DNA of 64,000 nt from NCBI GenBank assembly GCA_942159475.1, contig OW804097.1:59292986-59356985 (forward strand), given 5' to 3'. Position numbers and translations under genes: made by a program. Shown here piece by piece: positions 1 to 10,127 of this stretch. Numbering within the stretch: position 1 is the first letter of the stretch; each line of letters opens with the position of its first letter. The DNA comes from Sthenelais limicola (taxonomy: Eukaryota; Annelida; Polychaeta; Phyllodocida; Sigalionidae). Below the pieces are notes generated by a model that did no database searches, was not told where the DNA came from, and worked only from the letters and a program-made list of their open reading frames with translations.

Positions 1-133
1 CCCTGATGAAGGATCAACATATCTAGATCCGAAACGTAGGAATCAGAAAATACCATCTACATCAAATAAAACTTCAAAGATAAAAAAAACTGCTGCACTT
101 ATAGCTTTGGTGTTACTCAACTATAACTATAAC

Positions 134-680
134 CAGGGTCACAAGGACAGAGCCGGGGTCACAAGGACAGAGACGTGGTCACAAGGACAGAGCCAGTGTC
201 ATGAGGATGGGCCAGAGTCACAAGGGCATAGCCAGGGTCACAAGGACAGGCATTGGTTATGAGGCTGTAGCCATGGTCCCAAGGTTGGAGCTGGTGTCAC
301 AAGGTTGGAGCTGGTGTCACAAGGTTAGAGCTGGTGTCACACGGTTGAAGTTGGTGTCACAAGGATGGAATCAGGGTCATGAGGACAAAACCAGGGTCAC
401 AAGTTTGGAGTTAGGGTCACAAGGTTGGAGCCAGGGTCACAAGGACGGGTCCAGGGTCACAAGGGCATATCCAGGGTCACAAGGACGGAGCCAGGCTCAC
501 AAGGACAGAGCCAGGCTAACAAGAACAGAGCCGGGGTCACAAGGTTGGAGCTAAGGTCACAAGGTTGGAGCTGATCTCACAAAGTTGGAGCCATGGTCAA
601 GAGGACAGAGCCAGGGTCATGAGGACTGAGCTGGGGTCATGAGGACAGAGCTGGGGTCATGAGGACAGGTCCAGGTGACA
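134..680. repeat. 20-bp minisatellite
   Basis: About 27 head-to-tail copies of a 20-bp unit close to GGTCACAAGGACAGAGCCAG, with variants such as AAGGTTGGAGCTGGT and TCATGAGG towards the right end. Because 20 is not a multiple of 3, an open frame cycles through all three phases every 60 bp. This explains the 117-residue repetitive reading frame at 201-554, which I do not regard as a gene. Confidence 0.93.
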
Positions 681-1615
681 AAGAGAAGCCTTCATTAGAC
701 TCAGCAGTAGCAGCAGAAGGAGACTGGTGAGGCTATGTAAAAATGTGAGGCAAAGATTGGACTGTTCAACAATAACAAATTCCTTTCTTATCTGCATCTA
801 GTTCAGCTCATATAGCTGGAATATAATATAGAGCCTGGGGGCAGGAAGTGATAAGTGCAGCCCCTCCACCACCCCAAATTCAATAGAAAATTCACTGTTC
901 ACAATCAGTACAGCAAACAGATATTTATTAAATGTATTATTGTCCAACTAATAACATTATATTAGATATCTGTGGTCAAGGTTTAGTCAGTCACAGTTTT
1001 GAACTTTGAATTGTGAGCTAGGAGTGGTCAAAAGTGGCTCAGATATGGAAGTCAGGTCATACCAAAAATACTGAGAATTGTCTAAGAAAGGCGAATGAAT
1101 TCTTATTGTCTACGGCCTCTACTATCATACCTGCACAGAATGTTTTATACTGATTTAAAGATTTTTATGATGAATGAAAATCAGATTTTGAGATATTTAA
1201 TTTTTAAAAAGGAAAATCAAAAATCAGATTTTGATAATTCTTTAAAAAGAGATTTGGAATTTGGGGGAGGTTTGACAATAGTTGAACGTTTTATAAAATG
1301 CCAGTAAAAATTACTGACGAGTGCTGTGAACAGATTCTGAAACAGAATGCAACAAGATGCACGGCTATGACTAACGTCATATAGAATTGCAATGGGCTAC
1401 ATGTATACATAAATAAGTACATGTACACATACATACATACATACATGTATAATTATAAGTCATGGGACTATATATGAAAACACAAAACTCACAGATCCTG
1501 AAACAAGGATATGCTTCTAATCATAGAACTTTTGACATACAAAAGTATTGGCGAATTTGTTACGTCATATATTCATAAGTGCCATGAATGATGTATCTTT
1601 AATGTCCTGGAGGGA
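681..1615. other. no gene recognised; short ACAT microsatellite
   Basis: AT-rich sequence without a recognisable gene or repeat family. It contains a short (ACAT)n run near 1420-1446. The 70-codon frame at 1095-1307 has no domain and an AT-biased composition, and is probably chance. Confidence 0.5.
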
Positions 1616-1988
1616 GCACTGTGCTGTGCAGCATATTAGAGTGCAGCACTGTGCTGCGCAGCACATTAGAGTGCAGCACTGTGCTGCGCAGCACATTAGA
1701 GTGCTGCACTGTGCTGCGCAGCACATTAGAGTGCAGCACTGTGCTGCGCAGCACATTAGAGTGCAGCACTGTGCTGCGCAGCACATTAGAGTGCAGCACT
1801 CTAGAGTGCATCACTGTGCTGCGCAGCACTCTAGAGTGCAGCACTGAGCACTCTAGAGTGCAGCACTGTGCTGCGCAGCACTCTAGAGTGCTGCACTGTG
1901 CTGCGCAGCACAAAAGAGTGCAGCACTGTGCTGCGCAGCACAAAAGAGTGCAGCACTGTGCTGCGCAGCACAAAAGAGTGCAGCACTG
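1616..1988. repeat. 30-bp palindromic minisatellite
   Basis: Roughly twelve copies of a 30-bp unit. Each unit contains the perfect 14-bp palindrome GTGCTGCGCAGCAC plus the near-palindrome AGTGCAGCACT. The unit is a multiple of 3 and lacks stops in several frames, so overlapping open frames appear on both strands (1548-1847 and 1621-2322 plus; 1565-1786 and 1599-1973 minus). The unit drifts from ...CACATTAG through ...CACTCTAG to ...CACAAAAG from left to right. This is structure-prone satellite DNA, not a gene. Confidence 0.93.
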
Positions 1989-2268
1989 TTACATACATAC
2001 TGTTACATACATACTGTTACATACATACTGTTACATACATACTGTTACATACATACTGTTACATACATACTGTTACATACATAGGCCTACTGTTACATAC
2101 ACACTGTTACATACACACTGTTACATACACACTGTTACATACACACTGTTACACACACACTGTTACACACACACTGTTACATACATACTGTTACATACAT
2201 ACATACATACATACATACTGTTACATACATACATACTGTTACATACATACATACATACATACATACCT
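1989..2268. repeat. 14-bp tandem repeat based on ACAT
   Basis: Copies of CTGTTACATACATA, then CTGTTACATACACA, then longer (ACAT)n blocks, abutting the 30-bp satellite directly with no unique DNA between them. The open frames across this block are by-products of the repeat. Confidence 0.9.
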
Positions 2269-2465
2269 CAAAACAGCATATGTTTAGAAAAAAAATTATT
2301 CAAATTATACATTTGTTTTTAAAACAGATGCAAACTTCTCATGTTTAAATGATTGTAACCATACTACATACTAGGTCACCACAATAATAATAGCTGCTCA
2401 GATTGTAGTTGTAAGGTGTAACTATGTTTGCCTGTACATGTACATTCATACCTACATTAGTTCAT

Positions 2466-2615
2466 ACACCCACTGTCACCACTGGTGACGACCACTGCCA
2501 CCACTACCACCACTACCACCACTAACACTAAGCTCCCACTCAGCTGGCCAACCAACCGTGACGTAGCATGACTAGCACCAGCACCACTGCCACCACTACC
2601 ACTACCACTACCACT
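2466..2615. repeat. degenerate CCA/CAC trinucleotide repeat
   Basis: Two blocks of (CAC CAC TAC)n separated by a less repetitive 50-bp piece. The minus-strand frame through it encodes Ser-Gly and Val runs and is a repeat artefact. Confidence 0.8.
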
Positions 2616-2875
2616 CAGACGATGTGCGAAAGTGGTGGTCACAACGACGATTTTATCCACAAATGTAGAATCACAATAGTACATTATACTTAAACACATT
2701 TAACTGCCCATTGCAATTAATAATATGCTCACTTAGAAATAATGAAGAAAGACTAATATTTGAGATAAAGTCCCATTTACTTCCTGGATAAATTATTAGC
2801 TTATCATGTTAATCTCTCCCGTTTTAAATCTATTATAATGAATGTACACAAACAAAGGTCAAATTGAGTGACACA

Positions 2876-2921
2876 TTTTCCTGTAACACAGTACATATTA
2901 TGTGCTGTGTTACAGGAAAAC
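2876..2921. repeat. short palindrome made of two family D ends
   Basis: TTTTCCTGTAACACAG and its reverse complement face each other over a 13-bp centre. The arms pair at 21 of 22 positions. The sequence matches the ends of family D, so this looks like two D termini joined head to head with the interior lost. Confidence 0.7.
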
Positions 2922-3046
2922 GTTATCAATATTATTGTGCAATATTAAGGTGCTAGCTTAGAGCTAAGCCAACAACCCCAGTATCATTACCGGCCGATTG
3001 CTATTATTGCTTTCCAGCTCCAGCCAGACAAACAAGCTTTATATAT

Positions 3047-3150
3047 GTGATGTGCCATAGTAAAATGAGTCGCAAAAAATGTATTTTTCAATTGTTTTTC
3101 CACTGGAAAGCTTGGTCAGAATGTTCTCATTTTGACATGTTTATCATCAT
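3047..3150. repeat. family D MITE fragment
   Basis: One end of family D: the GATGTGCCATAGTAAAATGA terminus followed by the internal 'cactggaaagcttggtcagaa' type sequence. The other half is missing. Confidence 0.55.
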
Positions 3151-3186
3151 CGGAATCGGCTGATTATGTATACATGTGTGTGCAGG

Positions 3187-3310
3187 GGTCAGAAAATGTA
3201 CAATTCACCTTCACCAATCCTCTCAAATTTATAACACAAATGTAAGACACAAATGACGTTCACAATACAGTTCGACATAACCTAACAGATTTGTTTAAAT
3301 CAACGGAATG
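3187..3310. repeat. family A MITE fragment
   Basis: Starts with GGGTCAGAAAATGTACAATT and continues with the family's CACCAATCCTCTCAAAT and interior, then loses similarity. Confidence 0.65.
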
Positions 3311-3363
3311 GTGTATATTGGATGTCATTATGTTCAAAAGAGAGAAGGAACCCTGACCCCTAA

Positions 3364-3591
3364 ATCAACGAAAATGGGGCATCACGAGGTCCGTCTCTGA
3401 TTGGACGTGACAGTGTGCCTAATAGTGTGACTGTGAACTATCGCCTGATCATTCAGTGGTCTTGGGCGGACCAAAAGACTTTGCCAGAAGAATTTTACCC
3501 AGATATATCTTGGGGCCAAGTTCAGTATGGGGCCAGGTTCAGTACTCCTGTAGTACTAGCCTCCCGGCTGTGTGTTGGTAATAAAAGATGA
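3364..3591 (+). CDS. uncertain coding-like open frame (possible exon)
   Basis: A 75-codon frame without an ATG, running from just after a TAA at 3361 to TGA at 3589-3591. The translation has balanced composition and includes NYRLIIQWSWADQK and GQVQYGARFSTPVV. A possible splice donor (G|GTAATA) lies near its end at about 3577. No family was recognised. Part of the frame carries the near-duplication GGGGCCAAGTTCAGT / GGGGCCAGGTTCAGT, so chance or a decayed repeat is as likely as a host exon. Confidence 0.17.
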   Translation: MNENGASRGPSLIGRDSVPNSVTVNYRLIIQWSWADQKTLPEEFYPDISWGQVQYGARFSTPVVLASRLCVGNKR

Positions 3592-3938
3592 TTCATGGTG
3601 ACAAGGACCAAGGATTTGAGTTATTGTGGTAGTTTCTTACTATTTAGCCACAATTCATTACCAATACATGAATATTTACAAAAAGAATTACCTATATAGA
3701 TGGGAGAATACTCAAAAACTAATTCAAGTTTTAAGTCTTTGTGACAGACCAACAATTTATCTAGAATGTACTCTTTTGGAAAGGACTAAATTTTATTTCG
3801 AGTCTGAGGCTGTGTCTTCACTTCCATGAATCTTCTCATAGTCCTTATCTTAAATGTTCAAAGTCTCCAAGAATCATAAACGGGAACAGTGCACAGCCAT
3901 TTGTAAAATCGCCTCGAAGATAAAAGTCCTAGTACTCG
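3592..3938. other. no feature recognised
   Basis: AT-rich. The 67-codon frame at 3626-3829 has no recognisable similarity. Confidence 0.4.
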
Positions 3939-4150
3939 AATAGGGGAATTGCATGTGCTACTGCGCATGGTTGTTACAGTGCATGCTGGGATTGATTCCG
4001 TTCAGGTTTGACATACAAATATTTAGCAACATTTTTATTGGAAATTGCGAGAAGGTTTTGACTAATATCATATCTTGTGTAAATGACCAAATGAAAGCTA
4101 AATGCACGTTGGGAAAGAAGGCGGCTTGTGTTATGGGACTTTGTAAGCCA
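3939..4150. repeat. family C MITE, 5' part
   Basis: Begins ATAGGGGAATTGCATGTG and follows family C through the 'cagtgcatgctgggatt' and 'acatacaaatatttagcaac' segments. The right-hand end is lost. Confidence 0.75.
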
Positions 4151-4692
4151 TGGAACTATGAATTTAACAAGTGCCTTCGCATCTCCGTGAAACACTGCAG
4201 AAATTACATGTGTTTTCTCTAAACAAGATGCACTGCTTAGATCGGTGTGTTCTCGAGGTGGTAACAAGGTAGGTTGTGATATAATGAATGAAACACCCAC
4301 AGCAAAGGATTTTGTTGGACCACCAAAATATAGATGTTTACGTTTATGACACACTCCATAATTTTGGTCAAATGACTTTCACCCATGTTTCACGATGCAA
4401 TATAGGACGTGCACTAAACATATCCATACTGAACTAGCGCTTTATGAGCTTGAATAATGTGATTACAAAGAAAGACATTAAATCATGTTCAGCTCTTTTC
4501 ACGCTGAATTCAAAAATAGATTTAAATCTTTGAGACAGTGGATGTTACATGCACCACAAGTAGAACTGCACTAAACTACTAACAAAATATGAGGTCTTTG
4601 GAATAAAAGGTTGACAAAAGAGAAAGAAAAAGATGAGTTCTTCGGTACCAGGTATTTGAAGACTCCTCCCACTCCACAGCAATGTCCTCGCC
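4151..4692. other. no feature recognised
   Basis: About 540 bp of AT-rich sequence. Neither a convincing open frame nor a repeat end is visible. Confidence 0.4.
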
Positions 4693-5039
4693 AATAGGGG
4701 ATTTGCATGTGCCACTGCGCATGTCTATTACAGAGCATGCAGAGATAGATTCAGTTCAAATCCGACATACAAATATTTAGCCACATTTTCATCGAAAATG
4801 CAAGAATATCTTCACCAATATCACAACTTGTATAAATGACCTATACAAACAAATGCATGATGGGAAAGATGGAGGCTTGGATCATAGAAACATGTATAGA
4901 ATATGGATATTGATATTGGAGCACCGATAAACATCCAATGCTGAACATGGCATGTTTTCTATAGATTTTACACTGACATACAACTTCCATAATTTCATGT
5001 GAATTAAGATTCAAGATGGCAGCCATGCAAGTCCCCTAT
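4693..5039. repeat. family C MITE, complete copy
   Basis: Both termini are present: AATAGGGGATTTGCATGTG on the left and CATGCAAGTCCCCTAT on the right, 347 bp apart. The left terminus carries an octamer motif (ATTTGCAT). The right subterminal sequence AAGATGGCAGCC resembles a YY1 site. Confidence 0.85.
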
Positions 5040-5089
5040 CTGGGCAGTGGAACAGTTGGGGACTTAAACAGCTGTGCTGTGATGACTAC

Positions 5090-5201
5090 AGCTAGGTGTA
5101 CTATAGATTTTACACTGACACACATGTCCCATAATTCCGTACAAATCAGAAGTCAAGATGGCGGACTAAAATTCAGGATGTGGACATGCAAGTCCCCTAT
5201 C
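5090..5201. repeat. duplicated right end of family C plus its flank
   Basis: The last ~110 bp of family C occurs a second time. It is followed by the same flank, CTGGGCAGTGGAA, seen after the complete copy at 5039. The flank is therefore part of the duplication, so this is a local duplication of about 162 bp and not a second insertion. Confidence 0.7.
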
Positions 5202-5430
5202 TGGGCAGTGGAAAAGTTCTGCTCTGCCTATGTTTAGTATCCATTTGGGGCAAGTTCACACGGCAATCTCCCCGCCTGAACACATCCATAAATTGTCCTT
5301 AGAACAAGATACACGGACAGAAGTGAACAAAGAGAGAGCAGGACAAACGCGACCGGGAAATAGTGGGCCTCAGGTGCCAGGTTCCAGAAATAGAACAGGC
5401 CATAAGACACGCAAGGAGGAGATGTGAAAT

Positions 5431-5589
5431 GTTGGACATTATGTGTGTACATGTATACATTTATAAGCATGTAAGTATGTATGTGTATGCCTACATATAT
5501 GTACTCATATATTAGGTATTTGTATGTATACATGTATGTATGCATGTATGTATGAATGTATGTATGCATGTTGTGTATGTGCATATACA
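5431..5589. repeat. ATGT microsatellite
   Basis: Degenerate (ATGT)n and (TGTATGCA)n runs, including ACATGTATACATT and GTATGTATGAATGTATG. The minus-strand frame with repeated Tyr-Thr-His comes from this repeat. Confidence 0.85.
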
Positions 5590-5822
5590 TGGGTCGGATC
5601 TTCAGAAAATGTACAATTGGTAGCTCTATACATTTTAGTAAATTCTTAATTAGAATGAAAAATGGGCAATACTAGGTATATCTGAGTATATTTGGTATTG
5701 CCTTGATTCAAGCAATCTGTTCAGTTATGTTGAAGTGAATTTGAATCTGATTTCTGTCTTAAATTTGGGGTATTTGAGAGGATTGATGAAGGTGAATTGT
5801 ATTTTTTCTGACGACTGCACCC
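5590..5822. repeat. family A MITE, complete copy (233 bp)
   Basis: Left end TGGGTCGGATCTTCAGAAAA; right end TTTTTTCTGACGACTGCACCC. The interior shows the usual order: CAGCTCTA-like, TTAGTAAATTCT, GAGTATATTTGGTATTG, and GGTATTTGAGAGGATTG. Confidence 0.85.
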
Positions 5823-5848
5823 TTATGTATGCACATGTATTTATGCAG

Positions 5849-6080
5849 TTGTATCACTCTGCCGGAAAACGAGTTTACATTTCCCTTGCCCGCGTAGAAC
5901 GAGTACCATAAGTTTATTAGTATATATGTGCCCTCTTCTTCCTTTAGACATTTTCATTGTTCATTTGTGTGGAAAGAAACGAGAAACGATCTTCAATAAA
6001 ACTTTGATGTTTTTTAGCGTGTCCGCGGCGTGACGTCATAAAAAAGTCCCGTTGATATAGGACTAGTTCTACATCACACC
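5849..6080 (+). repeat. LTR-like fragment with CRE-type palindrome
   Basis: Starts TGTATCAC. It has a TATA-like AGTATATATG near 5920, an AATAAA near 5995, and a GC-rich segment with the perfect palindrome TGACGTCA at 6031-6038, then CATAAAAA. The order of TATA, polyadenylation signal and TG/CA-type ends is that of a long terminal repeat. No partner LTR, primer-binding site or target duplication was found, so it would be a solo LTR or a remnant. A host promoter is the alternative. Confidence 0.25.
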
Positions 6081-6292
6081 ACAGATATAGAACTCCCGGT
6101 TGTAGAATGTGCATATACTAATAGCAAAGGTTTGCACTGGCAACAGTTCAATAGTTTCATGCAGCAGGAATCCAAGATGCTATAAGAAGATAATAAAGAT
6201 TTAGTATTAATCATCTACAATTTAATCCCAATCAAAGTGGTAGGTAAATATACCAGGTAGTAAGAAAATATACCAAGGATTTACCATGGGTG

Positions 6293-6543
6293 TCGGGTCG
6301 TTTTTGTAGGTTCATGGGGAATATACATTAGGCAGCTCTACACATTCAGTAAATTCTGCCAAATTAGACTGAAAAATGATAAATATTGGATATATATCTG
6401 AGTATATATGTTGTAATGAGTTGATTGAAACAATCTGTTTATAGACATGTTGAACTATATCCTGAATCTCTTTTCTGTCCTAAATTCGGGTTATTTGAGA
6501 GAATTGGCGAAGGCGAATTGTACATTTTCTAACGACTTGACCC
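6293..6543. repeat. family A MITE, diverged left end
   Basis: The right end is intact (GAATTGTACATTTTCTAACG then ACTTGACCC) and the interior is typical. The left end is altered around GGGTGTCGGGTCG. Confidence 0.75.
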
Positions 6544-6615
6544 ATCTAGTTTTCACCAATATCATTCCTACAAATAGCCTTTGTGGGGGGTGAGAACTGT
6601 GCAAACTATCTTTAC

Positions 6616-6711
6616 TTCCCGACACCAGACTAATTTTTCCTCTGACACATCACTTCGTTCTGCCAGACCATCGATCGGTCCAGAATCTGACCCTCTGTTC
6701 TCCATTTCGAC
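6616..6711 (-). CDS. candidate internal exon (32 codons)
   Basis: On the minus strand a good 3' splice site (pyrimidine-rich CACCCTTCTTTACTTGCTGCAG) precedes an open segment of exactly 96 bp. It ends before a possible donor, GAA|GTAAAG. The frame reads VEMENRGSDSGPIDGLAERS and then DVSEEKLVWCRE, which is hydrophilic and coding-like. No domain was recognised. The frame stays open past the donor, so the exact end is uncertain. It could be chance, since the open frame at 6568-6789 includes AT-rich flanks. Confidence 0.25.
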
Positions 6712-6799
6712 CTGCAGCAAGTAAAGAAGGGTGAAAACCGTCGTAAAACACCCATAAATTCTCAAGTTGGACGCGACAAAAAGCATCATTGAGCTTGAG

Positions 6800-7195
6800 C
6801 CTTAACCATAATTGCCCTGCTCCTTATTCCCACTGCCAAATCCCCTGGGTCGGGGGGATGTCGCTCTCTTTTACGTGTAATCATTTATTGTGTGGGCCGG
6901 TCTCCCCGCCTATTTGCATATTCATGAGCGTTAAACTGTTGGTGTGAACAATATGACTATATAACCATATAACCATGTTTTGTAATAGATGTTAACTGGA
7001 TTTTTACTTGTTTTATTTACTATGTTCTCTACCTATAATCTTAAACCCATGGATAGACAATACTTTAACTAATAGATTGAAGAGAAAAGGTAGATCTAGA
7101 TCAGGAATACCTGGAAGACCTGTGTTTCTCACAGAGGGTTAAGATCCTATTTTCAGAAATGTATTTATATGAAATTGGAAATAAAACTATTACAG
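6800..7195. other. no gene; octamer-like site
   Basis: Contains ATTTGCATATTCATGAG near 6909-6925, where ATTTGCAT matches the POU octamer, in a short GC-richer patch (CCGGTCTCCCCGCC). Nothing else was recognised. Confidence 0.3.
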
Positions 7196-7297
7196 GCACA
7201 TATACATGTATACACATTATACACACACGTCCATACATGCATACACATACATGCATACATATATATACGTGTATTTACAATATTTTCATCTACAGTC

Positions 7298-7580
7298 AAT
7301 TGAGGGATATGCAATGTACAATACTTTTAGCGTATAGCATCTCCGATACCTATTGCATGAAACAGTGCTGAACTGCACTTGATTGTGCAATACATTTAAT
7401 CTGGTCAGAAACCCATAAAACATGCAGTTTCGAGAGCATGGTCGACCTTCGACTGAAAAACATTTCAAAATCTGTTCTGTGATAAAATAAAAAAATAGTT
7501 ATATTTCAACATCCCCAAAGGTATAATGAGTTAAAACCTTTTGCCAGCACAAACCTATAATAAAAGCATGTACATGTATG
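7298..7580. repeat. dispersed repeat I, copy 1
   Basis: Shares ATATGCAATGTACA, CTGAACTGCA, 'gtcgaccttcgactgaaaaac' and TATTTCAACATCCCCAAAG with copies at 41690-41915 and 47625-47785. Each copy ends in or beside low-complexity DNA; here that is an ACATGTATAC microsatellite at 7565-7620. No ends or coding capacity were found. Confidence 0.75.
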
Positions 7581-7959
7581 CATGTATACATGTATACACA
7601 TACATGTATACACATACATGGTATGATGGTACATGGTGTCACTGTGACAGATCACATATCTTTTTGTAGGTTAAACTTTTTTCTCTGTAACACATCACAT
7701 ATTTATATTACGTTAAACTATTTTCTTCTATGCTACAAATCTTAGGCTGAGGTCAGTCTCTCAAACCCACTAGGTCGTCTTCCATATGGTTCTTCTCCCT
7801 TTATACGGTAATCCGACTTTGTAAACTGCAAATTACTGTGGATTCACAGTTTGGTTTAGTTCAGAAAGCTCTTATGAATAAATAACGAGCCAGATTGTGT
7901 GAGCAATAGCATACAATCTACTTTACATGTAATGGCAACCTTGAGAGTGTCTATTCGCC

Positions 7960-8160
7960 TAAAAGGAGAGATTAGAGCGATGAGACGATGAAGGAGCAAG
8001 CTTTAGACTGGAGGACAAGATGATTGGGCCTGGCGAGCAGATTAAAGAGCTAATCATACAGCTCATTAGACATTCTATCATAAGCAGAGGTTGAGCCTTT
8101 AACGGCTCAGATTAGACCTTGGTGTGTGCACGAGCTCCTTAAATATTGAACCTTCACACG
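7960..8160. promoter_or_regulatory. non-repetitive segment rich in TAAT-core motifs (possible enhancer)
   Basis: A stretch of mixed composition that matches none of the repeat families. It has clustered homeodomain-type cores (GATTAGA, GATTAAAG, CTAATCAT, CATTAGAC, CAGATTAGAC) around TGATTGGGCC. There is no open frame of note. Calling it regulatory is inference from motif density only. Confidence 0.12.
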
Positions 8161-8255
8161 ACTAAAATGTATACCAAGCAGCATCCAGGCTTCCCAGCCA
8201 ACTACTAAAATTGGACTAAATCGCCAGAAAATGTGTGATGACCTAAATTACCAAT

Positions 8256-8650
8256 CCCCTGATAGCTCATGGGAGAGGGAAGGGGGAAGGGAGGCAGAAG
8301 AAGAGAGTTGGGAGAGGGAGAGACAGAAGAGGGGGAAGGGAAGAGAAAAAGAGGAGTGGAGTATGAGACACAGAGAAGAGGGGAGGGAGAGAGTGTATAG
8401 GAGAGGGGGTGAGAAGGGGAGAGAGAGAGGGAGGGAGAGTGTAGGGGAGAGCGAGGAAAAGCGGAGAGGGAGGGAAAGAGTGTATAGGGGAGAGTGAGAA
8501 AGATGGGGAGGGGAGAGAGTGGAGGGGGAAGGGGAGAGAAAAAGAGGGGCGGAATGGAGGCCAGAGGGGGACGGGGAGAGTGAAGAAGGAAAAGGAGGGA
8601 TGGACAGGGGGAGGTGCAGGGAGAGAAGGGGACCGTCCGAAGGACGGGTA
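8256..8650. repeat. polypurine repeat ending in a small hairpin
   Basis: Almost uninterrupted G/A on the plus strand for about 380 bp. It ends with the hairpin GACCGTCCGAAGGACGGG and then TACTTTGCT, a terminus also found at 23440-23465. The 88-codon frame at 8231-8497 encodes only Glu/Arg/Gly/Lys and is an artefact. Confidence 0.75.
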
Positions 8651-8739
8651 CTTTGCTTTGCTTTAGACTAAATAAAATATATTGTGCTTCCAGCTTTGGG
8701 TTTGTGTCAATGGGCTTTCCAACCGCTAACTACTAACAT

Positions 8740-9105
8740 TGGACTAAATTACCAGAAGAATCTGATGTGTGATCACCTAATTACTAATCCTCTCAAATAA
8801 CATACATTTAAGACAAAAATAAGGTTCAAAATACATTTCAATATCACAGATCAGAATTTCCCCTTCCCAGATGTGCCTCGTGTTTATCATTGTCTAGCTA
8901 AGCTAGCAGAAGTTATTGAATCTTTCCACATTTAAGACAGAACTGAGGTTCCGAATATAGTCCAGCATAACTGGGCAAGTTTCTTGAACCCAGGCAAAAC
9001 CAAATATACTCAGATGTACCTAGTATTGACCATTTTCCAGCCTAATCTAACAGAATGTACTATATATAAACGCATAGCGCTACCGATTGTACACATCTGA
9101 CGCAC
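8740..9105. repeat. two family A fragments
   Basis: 8740-8860 has TAATCCTCTCAAATAACA, TTTAAGACA and AGGTTCAAAATACA. 8925-9105 has TTTAAGACAGAACTGAGG through to ATGTAC...GCTACCGATTGTACA. Both are diverged and broken. Confidence 0.6.
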
Positions 9106-9648
9106 AGCCCCACAGCTACTATCTTCTGAAGTCTTGATATGGGAAGACACAAAAAGATAATGGTGCCTTCAGTAACGTTACCTTGGCGTCCATCAGGCCC
9201 CATTTACCTGGCCAAGGAGGAAATATATCTGGCTATAGATAGCATGCCTCTATGACTCCCTTTACTGCTTAAGGTCATACGGCCATTGCAGCAAAGGTCA
9301 TCGACGAGGCATGGGGGCATTAGACATTGAAGGGGTGTTAATGTAAGGTTTTAAATCGATGGATTCATATATAAAGGGGAGCAATAATCCTTGCCAATGA
9401 CACTCCAACAAACATAATTTCTGGTATGAATGATGCCATGGAGAGGAAGGCAGAGTTGTGTATTGAACATCCAAAATGGCATCAGCATAGCATTCCCTTT
9501 ATTAGGATCCCCCCAAGGTTTAGGTATAATTGTATTGAAATGATTTTATTTAGCTGAAACACTATGTGATAGACATTATTCTCAGTTAGAGCTTCACAGA
9601 TAATTTATTATAGAAAAGTTATACATACGAACTTAGACATAATGATCT
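9106..9648. other. no feature recognised; one short coding-like frame
   Basis: A 38-codon ATG frame at 9139 reads MGRHKKIMVPSVTLPWRPSG and on to TGA. There are no splice signals or similarity to support it. The rest is unremarkable. Confidence 0.3.
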
Positions 9649-9885
9649 TGGGTGAAGTTGTCAGAAAATGTACAATTGGCCTTCACCAATCCTCTCAAAT
9701 AACCCAAATTTAAGACAGAAATTAGGATAAGAAATACCGTTAAACACAAGCAAACAGATTGTTTTAAACAATCCGATATCAGACCTTTACCTAGTATTTA
9801 TCCTTTTCGGCATAACCTAGAAGAATCTGTTAAATTATGTAGAGCTGCCTTTGTGCCAATTGTACATTTTCCGAAACCCTGCCCC
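9649..9885. repeat. family A MITE, complete copy
   Basis: TGGGTGAAGTTGTCAGAAAA at the left, the interior in the reverse order to the 5590 copy, and GCCAATTGTACATTTTCCG at the right. Confidence 0.82.
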
Positions 9886-10127
9886 ACCTAGAAAATATGA
9901 TCTTCTCTTCCTAATGTAAAACTATAATAGCGACACTGCTACAAATGGTGCCACGCCTATATTTGAAATTCAATCTTCATGCCAGCTTCATCATAGAGCC
10001 AGCCATCCAATCCTGCATAGCTGCCGGTATATGTGACCTAGGGCCATACTAAGCTGCTCATATATAAGCTCCGAGTTACTGTGAGCAGTTCTATAGTAAC
10101 CATAGCAGCCTGAGATCACCATGTCTA

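Noticed and set aside
201..554. 117-residue repetitive ORF
   Set aside because: It is the 20-bp minisatellite read in one frame; the repeat itself explains the open frame and the peptide periodicity.
1548..2322. Overlapping Cys/His/Gln-rich ORFs on both strands
   Set aside because: By-products of the stop-free 30-bp palindromic satellite and the ACAT repeat; open on both strands at once.
2876..2921. Transcription terminator-like hairpin
   Set aside because: Both arms are family D transposon ends and the DNA is eukaryotic, so a bacterial-type terminator makes no sense here.
8231..8497. Glu/Arg/Gly-rich ORF
   Set aside because: Falls in a polypurine tract, which cannot contain most stop codons in some frames.
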